A DNA stretch of 64,000 nt from Phyllobacterium bourgognense. GTDB taxonomy: Bacteria > Pseudomonadota > Alphaproteobacteria > Rhizobiales > Rhizobiaceae. A program made the translations under genes and the position numbers. Under the pieces are notes generated by a model. It ran no database searches and had not been told where the DNA came from. It saw only the letters and a program-made list of their open reading frames with translations. Positions 18,565-28,463 of this stretch are shown here, one piece after another. Location of the stretch: assembly GCF_003337575.1 (NCBI RefSeq), contig NZ_QPJM01000013.1, positions 62,001 to 126,000 of the forward strand. The letters are read 5' to 3'. Numbering within the stretch: position 1 is the stretch's first letter; each line of letters starts with the position of its first letter.

Positions 18565-19332
18565 ATGCATCTCGACATCATCGATCTTCGCTCATTTTAC
18601 GCTTCAACTCTCGGCCATCTGACCGAGCGCCACATTACGATGGCCTTGGTACCGATCTGGCCGAAGCTGCCAGGCGAGCGGCTGGTTGGTCTCGGCTACG
18701 CCGTACCTTACCTCGACCGGTTCCGCGGCGACACAGAACGCACGTTCGCCTTCATGCCGGCCGGGCAGGGCGCGGCCAGCTGGCCGCCTGTCGAACCATC
18801 CGCTACAGCATTGATATTTGAGGAGGATTTGCCTCTGCCCGACTCCGCAGTGGACAGAATACTGATGGTACATGCGCTGGAACATGCGGAAGATCCACGC
18901 GAAACACTGAAGGAAATGTGGCGTGTTCTGGCGCCGAACGGCCGGCTGGTCATCGTCGTTCCGAACCGGCGCGGGCTATGGGCGAGGTTCGAACATACGC
19001 CGTTTGGCAGCGGCCGGCCCTATAGCCGAGGTCAGCTGACGCGTCTCCTGAGGGAGGCAAACTTTACGCCCGGACCGTGGGGCGAAGCTCTGTTCTTCCC
19101 GCCGTCATCGCGAAAAGCGATGATGCGGCCTTCTTCTTTGTTTGAACGGGTAGGCCGTCGTTTTTGGCCAATGTTCTCGGGTGTACTGATCGTTGAGGCG
19201 CAAAAACGCATCTATCAAGGACTGCCCGTTGCCAAGCGTGCGTCGCGGCGTGTCTTCGTACCGGTCCTCTCACCACAAGGCACGGCAAGCGCCAGTTCGC
19301 GTCAGCACAACCAAATTACCCGTATCGGTTGA
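18565..19332 (+). CDS. SAM-dependent methyltransferase
   Basis: This 255-residue class I methyltransferase of the Methyltransf_11 type has motif I degenerate around VGLGYAVPYLDRF (41-53), the acidic LPLPDSAVDRILMVHALEH segment (about 89-107) and MWRVLAPNGRLVIVVPNRRG (118-137). Many alphaproteobacterial genomes have this gene next to gloB. Motif I lacks the usual DxGxGxG, which could mean altered cofactor contact. Substrate unknown. It ends about 90 bp from metW, which is convergent, with a hairpin-bearing repeat between them. Confidence 0.8.
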   Translation: MHLDIIDLRSFYASTLGHLTERHITMALVPIWPKLPGERLVGLGYAVPYLDRFRGDTERTFAFMPAGQGAASWPPVEPSATALIFEEDLPLPDSAVDRILMVHALEHAEDPRETLKEMWRVLAPNGRLVIVVPNRRGLWARFEHTPFGSGRPYSRGQLTRLLREANFTPGPWGEALFFPPSSRKAMMRPSSLFERVGRRFWPMFSGVLIVEAQKRIYQGLPVAKRASRRVFVPVLSPQGTASASSRQHNQITRIG

Positions 19333-19333
19333 A

Positions 19334-19417
19334 ATTCTTGCGCCAGAATCGAGGAGTCTTGCACCGGAATCACGACTCTTTGCATAGGATTCGAGGATTC
19401 TTGCGCAAATCCTATGC
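19334..19417. terminator. Degenerate 21-bp tandem repeat ending in a shared hairpin
   Basis: Three to four copies of a 20-22 bp unit resembling ATTCTTGCGCCAGAATCGAGG run from 19334 to about 19410. Within it GCATAGGATT (19382-19391) pairs perfectly with AATCCTATGC (19408-19417) around a 16-nt loop. The position between two convergent stops (19332 and 19426) suggests a bidirectional terminator. No strong U-run is seen. Confidence 0.5.
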
Positions 19418-19425
19418 CGGCTTCG

Positions 19426-20040
19426 CTAGCGTTTGAGCAAAAACACAGCCTGCTGGCCGAAGAGGTTCCAGAATCCCCATGGCATGTTGAATCCGAGGCG
19501 CTCTCCCAAGGCATTCAGCGCGACGGCGGACTCGACCACCGCGCCGACTTCCTTGGTCATGTCGACAAAATCATTGATGGTGCAGAAGTGGATATTCGGC
19601 GTGTCGTACCAGCTATAGGGCAGGTCTTTGGTGACCGGCATGCGACCGTTGATCGCGAGGGAGGTCCGTACCCGCCAATGCCCGAAATTGGGAAATGATA
19701 CGATGGCCTTTTCGCCAATGCGCAGAAGTTCGGTGAGGACATTCTTCGGGTTGCGGGTCGCCTGCAAGGTCTGCGACAGGATCACATAATCGAAACCGCC
19801 ATCCGGATAATATTTGAGATCGCTGTCGGCATCGCCCTGGATGACCGACAGGCCGCGCGCCACCGATTCGTTGACGCCCTTTTGCGAGAGCTCGACGCCC
19901 CGCCCATCCACATCCTTGGTGTTCTGCAAAAGCTCCAGCAGTTCGCCATCGCCGCAGCCGACGTCGAGCACGCGCGAGCCGGGTTTGACCAGCGAGGCGA
20001 TGACGGCAAAATCGACGCGGGGATGGACGTTCACACTCAT
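19426..20040 (-). CDS. metW: Methionine biosynthesis protein MetW
   Basis: The 204-residue methyltransferase-fold protein almost always stands next to metX. The motif [15 protein letters not shown] (24-38), [19 protein letters not shown] (about 48-66) and the MetW-specific [20 protein letters not shown] (about 118-137) are present. It is needed for methionine synthesis in several proteobacteria, where it acts with MetX; the exact biochemistry is debated. Its start overlaps the metX stop by 4 bp (ATGA). Confidence 0.95.
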   Translation of the reverse strand: MSVNVHPRVDFAVIASLVKPGSRVLDVGCGDGELLELLQNTKDVDGRGVELSQKGVNESVARGLSVIQGDADSDLKYYPDGGFDYVILSQTLQATRNPKNVLTELLRIGEKAIVSFPNFGHWRVRTSLAINGRMPVTKDLPYSWYDTPNIHFCTINDFVDMTKEVGAVVESAVALNALGERLGFNMPWGFWNLFGQQAVFLLKR

Positions 20041-21224
20041 GACGGCAAAAGCCCCTTGGCTCGAGCAGCCGACCGGATGAATCCGGTGATCGTCGAAAAC
20101 ATCTCGGGCTCATCGAGCAGGAACGAGTCGTGGCCTCGATCCGACTCGATCTCGACGAAGGACACCGACGCGCCAGCCGCATTCAGAGCATGGGCGACCA
20201 TCCGGCTTTCGCTGGTCGGGAATAGCCAGTCGCTGGTGAATGAAACAATGCAGAACCGGGTTTTCGATCCAGCGAAGGCATCGGCAAGCCGGCCGCCATG
20301 TTCCGCGGCGAGGTCGAAATAATCCATCGCCCGGGTCATGTAGAGATAGGAATTCGGGTCGAAGCGCTCGACGAACGTCGTGCCCTGATGGCGCAGATAA
20401 CTTTCAATCTGGAAATCCGCGTCGAATCCGAAGGTCAGTTTCTGCCGATCCTGAAGATTGCGTCCGAACTTGTTGTGCAAGGCGGTCTCGGACAGATAGG
20501 TGATATGCGCCGCCATGCGGGCGACCGAGAGACCTTTGCGTGGAACGGTGCCAGCTTCGAGATAGCGACCTTCCTTCCAGTCGGGATCAGCCATGACCGC
20601 CTGCCGGCCCACTTCATGGAAGGCGATATTCTGCGACGAGTGGCGGGCACCGGTCGCGATCGCCACGGCCGCAAATACCTTGTCGGAATGGCTGGACGCC
20701 CATTCCAGCACCTGCATGCCGCCCATGGATCCGCCGATCACGGCAAAAAGCTGTTTGATGCCCAAATGCTCGATGAGCATCGCCTGCGCCCGCACCATGT
20801 CGGCGATCGTGATGATCGGAAGGTCCAGCGCATAGGCCTTGCCGGTTTCAGGATTGATCGATGCCGGGCCTGTCGAACCAAGACAACCGCCCAGAACATT
20901 GGAACAGAGCACGAAGTAGCGATCCGTATCGATCGGCTTGCCCGGACCGATGAGCAACTCCCACCAGCCGGGCTTGCCGGTTACGGGATGGACATTGGCG
21001 ACATGCTGATCGCCGGTCAGCGCATGGCAGACGAGGATTGCGTTCGACTTGTCGGCGTTGAGTTCGCCATAGGACTGATACGCGATACGAAATGGCGAAA
21101 GCGACACACCGCTATCGAGGTGCAATGGTTTGCCGGCGTCAAAATCCATCACCGGGCTGTGGGGATTTGTCGCTTCCTGGCTTTGCTGAGCTTTTTTAGC
21201 GGTTGGTCGGCTGATTTTCGTCAT
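20037..21224 (-). CDS. metX: Homoserine O-acetyltransferase (or succinyltransferase) MetX
   Basis: Activates homoserine by acylation, the first committed step to methionine. From the ATG at 21224 it has 395 residues; an in-frame reading from 21308 is unlikely. It has the alpha/beta hydrolase fold with nucleophile S166 in [18 protein letters not shown] upstream, [10 protein letters not shown] (Asp) and [10 protein letters not shown] (His). Whether acetyl- or succinyl-CoA is used cannot be decided reliably from sequence. It is operonic with metW. A SAM-II riboswitch, common before metX in this order, was looked for and not seen. Confidence 0.93.
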   Translation of the reverse strand: MTKISRPTAKKAQQSQEATNPHSPVMDFDAGKPLHLDSGVSLSPFRIAYQSYGELNADKSNAILVCHALTGDQHVANVHPVTGKPGWWELLIGPGKPIDTDRYFVLCSNVLGGCLGSTGPASINPETGKAYALDLPIITIADMVRAQAMLIEHLGIKQLFAVIGGSMGGMQVLEWASSHSDKVFAAVAIATGARHSSQNIAFHEVGRQAVMADPDWKEGRYLEAGTVPRKGLSVARMAAHITYLSETALHNKFGRNLQDRQKLTFGFDADFQIESYLRHQGTTFVERFDPNSYLYMTRAMDYFDLAAEHGGRLADAFAGSKTRFCIVSFTSDWLFPTSESRMVAHALNAAGASVSFVEIESDRGHDSFLLDEPEMFSTITGFIRSAARAKGLLPS

Positions 21225-21356
21225 GTTTGCGCAATTGAGGGCGTGATCGCGCGTAGGTATGGTCGCAGTTCGCGCAAAGTCAAGTTGTTCTCGACATCCG
21301 GGCTCCATGCAGCTATGTCCGCACGGTGCTTTTGCCCGTTACGGACCCGAAGAATT

Positions 21357-22457
21357 ATGACACGACAAGACATGCGCCCAACTCCGAAAGCCGGTATACT
21401 TGACGTGGCAGCCTATGTCCCCGGCAAGGAACATGCTCCGGGCGTCGCGAAGGTCCACAAACTGTCGGCCAATGAAACGCCGCTCGGCGCCAGCAAGCAC
21501 GCTATAGATGCCTTTCGCGAGGCGGCGGGGAAGCTTGCGATCTATCCGGATGGACAGGCAACGGAACTGAAAAAGGCGATCGCCGATGTGCACCGTCTAA
21601 ATGCCGAGAACATTCTTTGCGGCAATGGCTCCGACGAACTGCTTGGCCTGCTCTGCCAGACCTATCTTTCGCCAGGCGACGAGGCGATCTACACCGAACA
21701 TGGCTTTCTGGTCTACAGAAACTACATCATGGCTGCAGGCGCGACGCCGGTTGTTGCAAGCGAAAATAGCGAACGGGCCGAGGTTGATTCTATCCTGAGC
21801 GCGGTCACGCCGCGCACGAAGATAATTTTCCTTGCCAACCCAAACAATCCGACCGGGACGTACTTGCCTTTCGAAGAAGTACGCCGTCTGCATGACGGCC
21901 TGCCGAAGCATGTACTGCTGGTAATTGATGCTGCCTACGCAGAATATGTGCGCCGTAATGACTACGAAGCGGGTGTCGAACTCGTGTCATCCTTCGAGAA
22001 TGTCGTGATGACCCGGACCTTTTCCAAGATTTACGGGCTGGCGGCGCTTCGCATCGGCTGGATGTTCGCACCCGTCCACGTCATCGATGCGGTCAATCGC
22101 ATTCGCGGCCCCTTCAACATGAACTCGGCGGCCATTCTTGCCGGCAGTGCCGCTGTCCGCGACCGCGCGCATGTCGCGGAGGCTGCCGCGTTTAACGAGA
22201 CCTGGCGTGTCTGGCTCACCGAACAATTGACCGGGCTTGGGCTTCGGGTCACGCCGTCGGTCGGAAATTTCCTTCTCGTGCACTTTCCCGAAGATCCGGC
22301 GAAATCGGCAGAGAAGGCAGACGCTTACCTTACGAGCAAAGGCTATATTTTGCGCCGCGTCACGGGATACGGATTTCCGAACGCGTTGCGCCTTTCCATT
22401 GGATCCGAAGAAGCCAATCGTGGCGTGGTCGCCGCACTCTCCGAATTCCTTCGTTGA
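21357..22457 (+). CDS. hisC: Histidinol-phosphate / aromatic aminotransferase
   Basis: PLP enzyme of 366 residues. The likely start is the ATG at 21357, divergent from metX; much longer upstream readings only traverse the antisense strand of metX. The PLP lysine is K224 in [14 protein letters not shown]. Other landmarks: [29 protein letters not shown] and the C-terminal [13 protein letters not shown] arginine motif. HisC enzymes of this group serve histidine synthesis and also aromatic transamination, which fits linkage to tyrC. The stop codon lies in the left end of a palindromic repeat (22456-22579). Confidence 0.92.
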   Translation: MTRQDMRPTPKAGILDVAAYVPGKEHAPGVAKVHKLSANETPLGASKHAIDAFREAAGKLAIYPDGQATELKKAIADVHRLNAENILCGNGSDELLGLLCQTYLSPGDEAIYTEHGFLVYRNYIMAAGATPVVASENSERAEVDSILSAVTPRTKIIFLANPNNPTGTYLPFEEVRRLHDGLPKHVLLVIDAAYAEYVRRNDYEAGVELVSSFENVVMTRTFSKIYGLAALRIGWMFAPVHVIDAVNRIRGPFNMNSAAILAGSAAVRDRAHVAEAAAFNETWRVWLTEQLTGLGLRVTPSVGNFLLVHFPEDPAKSAEKADAYLTSKGYILRRVTGYGFPNALRLSIGSEEANRGVVAALSEFLR

Positions 22458-22579
22458 GATTCGCGCCATGACGGGCTGCAAATGGCGTTTTTCTGTGCTC
22501 CGGTGCTCACGTACCCTAAAGTACGCTGCGCTCCGGTGCTCGAAAACCACCATTTTCGCCGCGTCCTGACACGAATCTC
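22456..22579. repeat. Palindromic dispersed repeat, copy A (type I)
   Basis: An imperfect palindrome with ends GAGATTCG and CGAATCTC, inner arms around GCTCCGGTGCTCACGTAC and GTACGCTGCGCTCCGGTGC, and loop CCTAAA. It overlaps the hisC stop and ends 35 bp before tyrC. The whole 124 bp can fold into one long hairpin with mismatches. Confidence 0.9.
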
Positions 22580-22613
22580 CGACACAGCATTAAGTGAATC
22601 AGCAGGTCAGAAA

Positions 22614-23546
22614 ATGTCCAAAGTTCATTTTGATACAATCGCACTGATCGGTATCGGCCTTATCGGTTCGTCGCTGGCGCGCGTCATCAAGCGCGAGGGC
22701 CTTGCCGACAAGATCGTCATTTCCACCCGCAGCGAAGCCACACTGGCTCGGGCAAAAGAGCTCGGCCTCGGCGATCGCTATACACTTGACAGTGCCGAGG
22801 CGGTGAAGAACGCCGATCTCGTTATCGTTTCGGTACCTGTGGGTTCGTCAGGCGAAATTGCCCGGCAGATCGCCGCTTCGCTGAAGCCCGGGGCGATCGT
22901 CACCGATGTCGGTTCGACCAAGGGATCGGTTATTGCGCAGATGCAGCCGGAACTCCCCGCGAATGTGCATTTCATTCCGGGGCATCCGCTGGCAGGAACG
23001 GAATATTCCGGTCCCGATGCCGGGTTTGCCGATCTGTTCATCAACCGCTGGTGCATTCTCACGCCCCTCGATGGCACGGACCCGGACGCTATCGCGAAGC
23101 TGACGGGGTTCTGGGAAGCCTGCGGTTCGCGGCTCGACACGATGGACCCTTTGCATCACGACCGTGTGCTGGCCATCGTTTCTCACCTGCCGCACCTGAT
23201 TGCCTACAATATCGTTGGCACGGCGAGCGATCTGGAAGAAGTGACGAACTCCGAAGTCATCAAATATTCGGCCTCGGGCTTTCGCGATTTTACGCGTCTG
23301 GCGGCATCTGATCCCACCATGTGGCGCGATGTCTGCCTGCACAACAAGGACGCAATCCTTGAAATGCTGTCGCGGTTTTCCGAGGACCTCGCCTCGTTGC
23401 AACGATCGGTTCGCTGGGGCGATGGCGATGCGCTTTTCGACCTGTTCACGCGGACTCGCGCCGTCCGTCGCGGCATCATCGATGCCGGTCAGGAAGTGGA
23501 TGCGCCGGACTTTGGACGGCAAAAGGCAGGGCAGCCGTCAAAGTAA
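22614..23546 (+). CDS. tyrC: Prephenate/arogenate dehydrogenase
   Basis: NAD(P)-dependent dehydrogenase of 310 residues for tyrosine synthesis. The start at 22614 (MSKVHFDTIALIGIGLIGSS) places the Rossmann GxGxxG at the N terminus; the longer reading translates the palindromic repeat upstream and is rejected. Catalytic-region motifs are present: DVGSTKG, FIPGHPLAGTEYSG (His), LPHLIAYN (His) and the SGFRDFTRLAASDP block. Whether prephenate or arogenate is preferred is not clear, so TyrA/TyrC naming is by family. Same strand as hisC, 156 bp apart with repeat copy A between. Confidence 0.92.
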   Translation: MSKVHFDTIALIGIGLIGSSLARVIKREGLADKIVISTRSEATLARAKELGLGDRYTLDSAEAVKNADLVIVSVPVGSSGEIARQIAASLKPGAIVTDVGSTKGSVIAQMQPELPANVHFIPGHPLAGTEYSGPDAGFADLFINRWCILTPLDGTDPDAIAKLTGFWEACGSRLDTMDPLHHDRVLAIVSHLPHLIAYNIVGTASDLEEVTNSEVIKYSASGFRDFTRLAASDPTMWRDVCLHNKDAILEMLSRFSEDLASLQRSVRWGDGDALFDLFTRTRAVRRGIIDAGQEVDAPDFGRQKAGQPSK

Positions 23547-23549
23547 TCG

Positions 23550-23849
23550 TCATGGTTCAGGAAAAACGATGGATTCGTGATCTCGGGCGCCGTTGAGAAT
23601 GCGCAAAACTTTGACGCCAGCCTCGTCGAAACGATAGAAGATAAGGTACTCGCCGTACGGCCGACGCCGGACGCCAGTATGCTCGTGTCCTGATACAAAC
23701 GGGAAACTGTTGTGCATGCTGGCAAGACGCTCGCATCGATCAACTAGTTCATCCACGAAACTGACTGCCCGGCGCGGACTGTTGCGCGCTATATAGTCGC
23801 CAATTTCCTCAAGATCGACCTCCGCTTCGTCCGTGATGATGACAATCAC
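23550..23849 (-). CDS. parE: ParE-type toxin of a ParDE module
   Basis: The 99-residue RelE/ParE-fold toxin starts MIVIITDEAEVDLEEIGDYI and has the core VRRRPYGEYLIFYRF (about 60-74) and the ending VLRILNGARDHESI. ParE toxins poison DNA gyrase. It overlaps the antitoxin gene by 4 bp and ends 4 bp from the convergent tyrC stop, so the module is packed tightly into the tyrC/DUF2125 gap. Confidence 0.9.
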   Translation of the reverse strand: MIVIITDEAEVDLEEIGDYIARNSPRRAVSFVDELVDRCERLASMHNSFPFVSGHEHTGVRRRPYGEYLIFYRFDEAGVKVLRILNGARDHESIVFPEP

Positions 23850-24106
23850 GAATGATCTTCCACCATACTTTGGTATTTTGCTTTCAGGCGATCGGCGACT
23901 TCACGTAGAGGCTTAACCCGGCCAGCCTCAACGTCCGCAAGCCCCCGAGCAATTGCTGCATCGAGCGCTGCGAGGCGCTTTTCACGCTCCTCAACCAATC
24001 TTATGCCTTCGCGCAAGACTTCGCTGCGTGAATTATAACGCCCGGACTTCACCAAATCATCCACATAGGCTTCGAGTTTTATTCCGAGGTTCACGCTGCT
24101 GGCCAT
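23846..24106 (-). CDS. parD: ParD-type antitoxin
   Basis: This 86-residue ribbon-helix-helix antitoxin starts MASSVNLGIKLEAYVDDLV, followed by GRYNSRSEVLREGIRLVEEREKR (helix region) and a toxin-binding tail. The ATG at 24106 is preferred to a TTG five codons upstream. ParD binds its own promoter and neutralises ParE. Coupled to parE by a 4-bp overlap. Confidence 0.9.
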   Translation of the reverse strand: MASSVNLGIKLEAYVDDLVKSGRYNSRSEVLREGIRLVEEREKRLAALDAAIARGLADVEAGRVKPLREVADRLKAKYQSMVEDHS

Positions 24107-24183
24107 GGTTGTTGCTCTCAAGAAACGTATCAGGGCTTGATAACTGTTATCAATACTACTTTCGTCGATGGCCTAGTGCAAGT

Positions 24184-25203
24184 TTACAGCGCAGGCAGCC
24201 GTCCGATACCGATAAAGCCAACCGACATTTTGCCGTTCTTCACCGTGATAGGCAGCGTCGGCGCGCCGCTCGCGTCTTTCGGAACGAACGCCATCGCTTG
24301 AACGACGGTCGAAATCGTATTGCCTGCTTCAGGGAAAATGCCCTGCATGACTTTGGCGACACCTTCCGGGTTGCGCATCGTCACCTTGAAATCACCACTG
24401 ATGCGCCCGTCATCGGCGACGGAAAACGGACCGGAAATCGCAATCCCGCTGCCATCCTCGAAAGACAGTTCGACTTTGCGCAGCGTTCCCGTCTGGCCCC
24501 GCAGAACCGACAGGTCACGCTCGGGTTTTGCCAGAAGCGCGAAACCATTGGCAAGCTGGACATCTGCAGCTCCCGTCAACTCCGGCAACGGTCTGTCGAG
24601 GACGATATTGTCGGCGATCTTCAGCTTGTCGAAGGATAGTGCGATATCCATCTGCGGTTGGGCGGTATTAAATTCAAGTTTCCCGGTCTGCATGACAGCG
24701 AACGGAACAGGATTGCTCGCGTTCCCACGTTCATTGACCATGACATTGCTGCCTTCGATAGACAGTTGTTTGGGAAGCGGTTTGTCGAGCCGGACGCTCG
24801 TGGCGAGATGTTCCCATTTCACGTCGAGAGGCGGAGCGCCGGGCACATCCACCGCGGCAGGGCCCTCGACGCTGCTGACGATCTTCAGCGGATCGTAGAT
24901 TTGTGCGGCGGAACGAAAGGCGCCGGCGGTGATGGATATGTTCTTGGCCCGGTCGACCCAGCCGACGTTCGAACAGTCGAGGCCAACGCGCAAGGGATAG
25001 CCGCTCGCTTTGGCATTTTCGCAAGTGGCGTCGATACCCTGTTGCTTGAAGGCCGCGATATTCGTTGCGACCCGGCTTTCCAATTGATTGGCCAGATAGT
25101 ACCAGCCGCCGGTGTAGATCACGCCGGCAAGGATAATCAGTGCGCCGATGATGATTGGCAGTCTCCAAGGCTTGCGGCTCTTTTCGGCAGTGCTTGACGG
25201 CAT
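24184..25203 (-). CDS. DUF2125 domain protein
   Basis: The 339-residue protein starts MPSSTAEKSRKPWRLP, with one N-terminal membrane anchor (about 16-38) and a large exported part. The segment WYYLANQLESRVATNIAAFKQQGIDATCENAKASGYPLRVGLDC (two Cys, about 34-77 as an extended block) is characteristic of the alphaproteobacterial DUF2125 family, whose fold resembles long beta-taco lipid-carrier or AsmA-like proteins. Function unknown. The last residues GFIGIGRLPAL are conserved in style. A palindromic repeat lies just upstream. Confidence 0.8.
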   Translation of the reverse strand: MPSSTAEKSRKPWRLPIIIGALIILAGVIYTGGWYYLANQLESRVATNIAAFKQQGIDATCENAKASGYPLRVGLDCSNVGWVDRAKNISITAGAFRSAAQIYDPLKIVSSVEGPAAVDVPGAPPLDVKWEHLATSVRLDKPLPKQLSIEGSNVMVNERGNASNPVPFAVMQTGKLEFNTAQPQMDIALSFDKLKIADNIVLDRPLPELTGAADVQLANGFALLAKPERDLSVLRGQTGTLRKVELSFEDGSGIAISGPFSVADDGRISGDFKVTMRNPEGVAKVMQGIFPEAGNTISTVVQAMAFVPKDASGAPTLPITVKNGKMSVGFIGIGRLPAL

Positions 25204-25232
25204 GGGGCGGGTCTCGCTATCGGTCAGTTGAC

Positions 25233-25357
25233 AATCCAATCCGGCGGCCATCTGATGCGATTTTCTGTGCTTCCGGTGCTCATGGACTCAATGTCCACTG
25301 CGCTCCGGGTCTCGAAAACCACACCAGTTGACTCGCCGGGCCGAATTCTCAAACGGT
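25233..25357. repeat. Palindromic dispersed repeat, copy D (type II)
   Basis: Shares CGATTTTCTGTGCTTCCGG and TCTCGAAAACCACACCAG with the other type II copies, with the loop ATGGACTCAATGTCCA replacing the usual GTAC-centred loop. It lies between the divergent starts of the DUF2125 and ChaC genes, so here it occupies a promoter region. Outer ends are blurred. Confidence 0.8.
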
Positions 25358-25399
25358 CTTTCAGGCAAATCTCTATCAAACAAATCTATCAGGACGGAT

Positions 25400-25918
25400 A
25401 TGGGCGATTTTTGGGTCTTTGGCTATGGCTCTCTGATGTGGAAGCCGGGCTTTGCACATGTGGAGACATTGCACGCCCGGCTGCATGGCTATCGAAGGGC
25501 GCTATGTGTCCGCTCCTATGTGCATCGTGGTACGCCCGAACGTCCGGGGCTGGTGCTGGGCCTTGACCGGGGAGGTTCCTGTCTCGGGATGGCGTTTCGC
25601 GTGCCTGGCGATCTCGAGGACGAGGTCGTCGCCTATTTGCGGGCGCGCGAACTGGTCACGCATGTCTATCTCGAACGGCGGCTGGCCATACGGCTCGAAG
25701 ACGGGCGCAAGGTCGAGGCGCTGACCTATATCGTCGACCGCAGCCATGTTCAGTATGCGGGCAGGCTGTCCGTAAGCGAGGCTGCGACGGCTGTGCGCGG
25801 TTCAGTGGGTCAATCGGGCCGCAACGAAGACTATGTGCACAGTACGCTCGAGCACATGCACAAGATGAAGATCCGCGATCACTGGATGGAGGCGGTCGTC
25901 GCCGCGGTTGACCGCTAG
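25400..25918 (+). CDS. ChaC-like gamma-glutamylcyclotransferase
   Basis: The 172-residue enzyme of the ChaC type degrades glutathione to 5-oxoproline and Cys-Gly. The ATG at 25400 follows AGGACGG; further upstream the frame runs through repeat copy D. The VFGYGSLMWKPGF substrate loop is at 6-18 and the catalytic Glu is in the expected DLEDEV/YLRARE region. The stop TAG forms the edge of repeat copy B. Confidence 0.88.
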   Translation: MGDFWVFGYGSLMWKPGFAHVETLHARLHGYRRALCVRSYVHRGTPERPGLVLGLDRGGSCLGMAFRVPGDLEDEVVAYLRARELVTHVYLERRLAIRLEDGRKVEALTYIVDRSHVQYAGRLSVSEAATAVRGSVGQSGRNEDYVHSTLEHMHKMKIRDHWMEAVVAAVDR

Positions 25919-26060
25919 GGTCTGTTGAGATTCATGCCATGGCGGCCTGCAAACGGCGTTTTTCTGTGCTCCGGTGCTCACGTACCAAATGTACGCTGCG
26001 CTCCGGTGCTCGAAAACCACCGTTTTCGCCTCGCCCTGACATAAAATCTGAACAGACCCT
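25917..26060. repeat. Palindromic dispersed repeat, copy B (type I)
   Basis: A 144-bp imperfect palindrome, the most complete type I copy: outer arms AGGGTCTGTT and AACAGACCCT are perfect complements, with inner arms centred on CACGTACCAAATGTACGC. It overlaps the chaC stop and ends 15 bp from the convergent tlpA stop, where it could act as a two-way terminator. Confidence 0.92.
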
Positions 26061-26074
26061 AGTCCAGACGGTGC

Positions 26075-26755
26075 CTACAGGCCGGTCGCCGTATCGACAA
26101 AACGGGCGGCGTCATCACTGGACCAATCGGCCGGACCGTTCATCGCCGCAATCTGGCAGCCGTCCTTGTCGACAAGCATCGTCACTGGCAGACCGAAAGC
26201 GAGGTTCTTGCGCTTCAGATCGTTGAATACGCCCATCGATGGATCGCGATAGAGCTGCAACGACTTGACGCCGATCTCGCTCAGGAACGCCTTCGGCTTC
26301 TCGTCGTCGCCCGTATCGATGTTGATGGTCACGACCTGGAAATTGTCGCCGCCCTTCTTCGTCTCCAGCGCATCGAGGGCCGGCATTTCCTCGCGGCACG
26401 GCACGCACCACGTCGCCCACAGATTGACGAGAAGCGTCTTGCCCTTGAAATCGCCGAGGCGGGCAGGCTTTCCATCGGGAGCGGTGAAAGTCAAAGCCGA
26501 CATGGATTGAGGTGCGTCCGCGCCACGCATGGCGGCGATGGCGCCAACGGCGGCCCCGTCTATCTTCTTGGCATTCGCGGTTTTCAAAGCGCATTGATCG
26601 GCGGACGGGTTTGTACCGGCGACAATATTGCCAGAAGGCCGTTCCATCACGTATACCGCAACCGCACCGGCAAGAATGCCTGCGAGTGCTGCAGACAGGA
26701 TGATCTTCCTGCTGTTGTCGCGTGGCGTTTTCTGCGTTTCGTTGCCGTCCGTCAT
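26075..26755 (-). CDS. tlpA: TlpA-like membrane-anchored thioredoxin
   Basis: The 226-residue protein has one N-terminal helix (about 17-36) and a periplasmic thioredoxin-fold domain with W116-C-V-P-C120. TlpA-type proteins reduce apo-cytochrome c oxidase assembly partners (copper-site maturation) or c-type cytochromes. The insertion [19 protein letters not shown] and the [16 protein letters not shown] cis-Pro region are typical. It is divergent from argH with only 35 bp between starts, an arrangement conserved in the order. Confidence 0.9.
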   Translation of the reverse strand: MTDGNETQKTPRDNSRKIILSAALAGILAGAVAVYVMERPSGNIVAGTNPSADQCALKTANAKKIDGAAVGAIAAMRGADAPQSMSALTFTAPDGKPARLGDFKGKTLLVNLWATWCVPCREEMPALDALETKKGGDNFQVVTINIDTGDDEKPKAFLSEIGVKSLQLYRDPSMGVFNDLKRKNLAFGLPVTMLVDKDGCQIAAMNGPADWSSDDAARFVDTATGL

Positions 26756-26790
26756 TTTACTCTTCTCGCTTCTCACCCAAGGCGCTACCC

Positions 26791-28191
26791 ATGTCCGACA
26801 ACAAGAACAGCAATGAAATGTGGGGAGGCCGTTTTGCCTCGGGTCCCGCCGCGATCATGGAAGAAATCAATGCTTCCATCGGCTTCGACCAGAAACTCTA
26901 CGCCCAGGACATTCAGGGTTCGCTTGCCCATGCTGCCATGCTTGCGAAGACCGGCATAATAGCGGCGGACGATCACGACAAGATCGCAAAGGGCCTGAAC
27001 ACGATATTGTCAGAGATAGAGACGGGAAAGTTCACGTTTTCGCGCAAGCTCGAAGACATACACATGAATATCGAGTCGAGACTGGCCGAACTGATCGGCG
27101 CACCAGCGGGCCGGTTGCATACGGCGCGCTCGCGCAATGATCAGGTCGCCGTCGATTTCCGCCTCTGGGTGAAGGCGGAATTCGAGAGGACGGCGATTGC
27201 GCTGAAGAAGCTCATCGAAGCATTTTTGAAGCGTGCCGAAGAGCATGCATCGACCTTGATGCCGGGTTTTACGCATCTGCAGACGGCGCAGCCCGTCACC
27301 TTCAGTCACCACTGCATGGCCTATGTCGAGATGTTCGGCCGCGATTTGAGCCGGGTCCGGGATGCCATCTTCCGCATGGACGAATCGCCGCTCGGCGCTG
27401 CGGCGCTGGCCGGGACTGGTTTCCCGATAGACCGGCACATGACAGCCAGGGCGCTGGGTTTCCGGGAACCGACCCGCAACTCGCTCGACAGTGTTTCAGA
27501 TCGCGATTATGCGCTGGAATTTCTCTCGACCGCCGCGATCACCGCGACGCACCTGTCCCGCCTCGCCGAAGAGATCGTCATCTGGTCGACGCCGCAGTTC
27601 GGTTTCGTGCGCCTGTCCGACAGTTTCTCCACCGGCTCATCGATCATGCCGCAGAAGAAGAACCCCGACGCTGCCGAACTGGTGCGCGCCAAGACCGGGC
27701 GCATCACCGGCTCGCTCGTTGGTCTCCTGACCGTGATGAAAGGTCTGCCGCTGACCTATTCCAAGGACATGCAGGAGGACAAGGAAGCTGTGTTCGATGC
27801 GGCCGAAACGCTGGAATTATGCATTGCCGCGATGACCGGCATGGTTGGCGACATGACCATCAACAGCGCCGCAATGAAAAAAGCGGCCGGTTCCGGTTAT
27901 TCCACTGCGACCGATCTGGCTGACTGGCTGGTGCGTGAACTGGGCCTGCCTTTCCGCGAAGCGCATCACGTGACCGGACGCGCAGTGGCACTTGCCGAAC
28001 AGAAGAAAGCCGAGCTCGGCAAGCTGTCGCTCGAAGAGCTGCAGGCGATACATCCCGGCATCACCGATACGGTCTTCGGTTATCTCACCGTCGACAAATC
28101 GGTGCGCAGCCGCAAATCCTATGGCGGTACGGCGCCGGGCGAGGTGCGCCGCCAGATCAAATTCTGGCAAAAGCGTATCGCCAAACTCTAA
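26791..28191 (+). CDS. argH: Argininosuccinate lyase
   Basis: Last step of arginine synthesis: argininosuccinate to arginine and fumarate. The 466 residues start [15 protein letters not shown]; the longer in-frame reading overlaps tlpA. Fumarase/aspartase superfamily signature [12 protein letters not shown] carries the flexible loop with the catalytic Ser, and [17 protein letters not shown] and TFSHHCMAY are substrate-binding blocks. It forms an operon-like run with the LptM-like lipoprotein and lysA. Confidence 0.96.
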   Translation: MSDNKNSNEMWGGRFASGPAAIMEEINASIGFDQKLYAQDIQGSLAHAAMLAKTGIIAADDHDKIAKGLNTILSEIETGKFTFSRKLEDIHMNIESRLAELIGAPAGRLHTARSRNDQVAVDFRLWVKAEFERTAIALKKLIEAFLKRAEEHASTLMPGFTHLQTAQPVTFSHHCMAYVEMFGRDLSRVRDAIFRMDESPLGAAALAGTGFPIDRHMTARALGFREPTRNSLDSVSDRDYALEFLSTAAITATHLSRLAEEIVIWSTPQFGFVRLSDSFSTGSSIMPQKKNPDAAELVRAKTGRITGSLVGLLTVMKGLPLTYSKDMQEDKEAVFDAAETLELCIAAMTGMVGDMTINSAAMKKAAGSGYSTATDLADWLVRELGLPFREAHHVTGRAVALAEQKKAELGKLSLEELQAIHPGITDTVFGYLTVDKSVRSRKSYGGTAPGEVRRQIKFWQKRIAKL

Positions 28192-28269
28192 AACAATATT
28201 GGCTGCTGATGGGGGTGCAAAGAGCGCCCTCATACGCTAGACAGAGTAAACGCCATTCGGGATCAAACT

Positions 28270-28455
28270 ATGACGAGCCGTTCTTTTTTGACGACAATAC
28301 TGATGTCGATTGCAATTTTAAGCGCTGTTTCGGCCTGTGGCCGAAAGGGCGATCCTGAGCTGCCGCCGGCTTCCGTTACGACGATGCCCGGCGAGCCGAA
28401 GACGGAAAAACCGCCCGTTCAGGACAAGCGTTTCATCCTTGACCCGTTGATCTAG
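28270..28455 (+). CDS. lptM: LptM-like small lipoprotein
   Basis: The 61-residue lipoprotein has the signal peptide TTILMSIAILSAVSAC with lipobox LSAVSAC, then GRKGDPELPP, the hallmark of the LptM/YifL family. In E. coli LptM helps mature the LptD outer-membrane translocon. The argH-lptM-lysA order is conserved in alphaproteobacteria and the lysA start is 8 bp downstream. Being so short it is often missed. Confidence 0.85.
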   Translation: MTSRSFLTTILMSIAILSAVSACGRKGDPELPPASVTTMPGEPKTEKPPVQDKRFILDPLI

Positions 28456-28463
28456 GCACGTAC

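Noticed and set aside
19334-19417. CRISPR-like array
   Set aside because: Units are about 21 bp, degenerate, without unique spacers of constant length and without cas genes.
21225-21356. SAM-II riboswitch upstream of metX
   Set aside because: SAM-II elements often precede metX/metA in alphaproteobacteria, but the characteristic GCTAAAAAGG-type pseudoknot segment before the start is absent from both strands.
20298-21356. Long upstream extension of hisC (about 350 codons)
   Set aside because: It only reads the strand opposite to metX; HisC homology begins at the ATG near 21357.
22482-22613. N-terminal extension of tyrC, and similar extensions of chaC, exoD and hpt
   Set aside because: The extra codons translate the palindromic repeats or flanking DNA; the proteins start at conserved motifs downstream.
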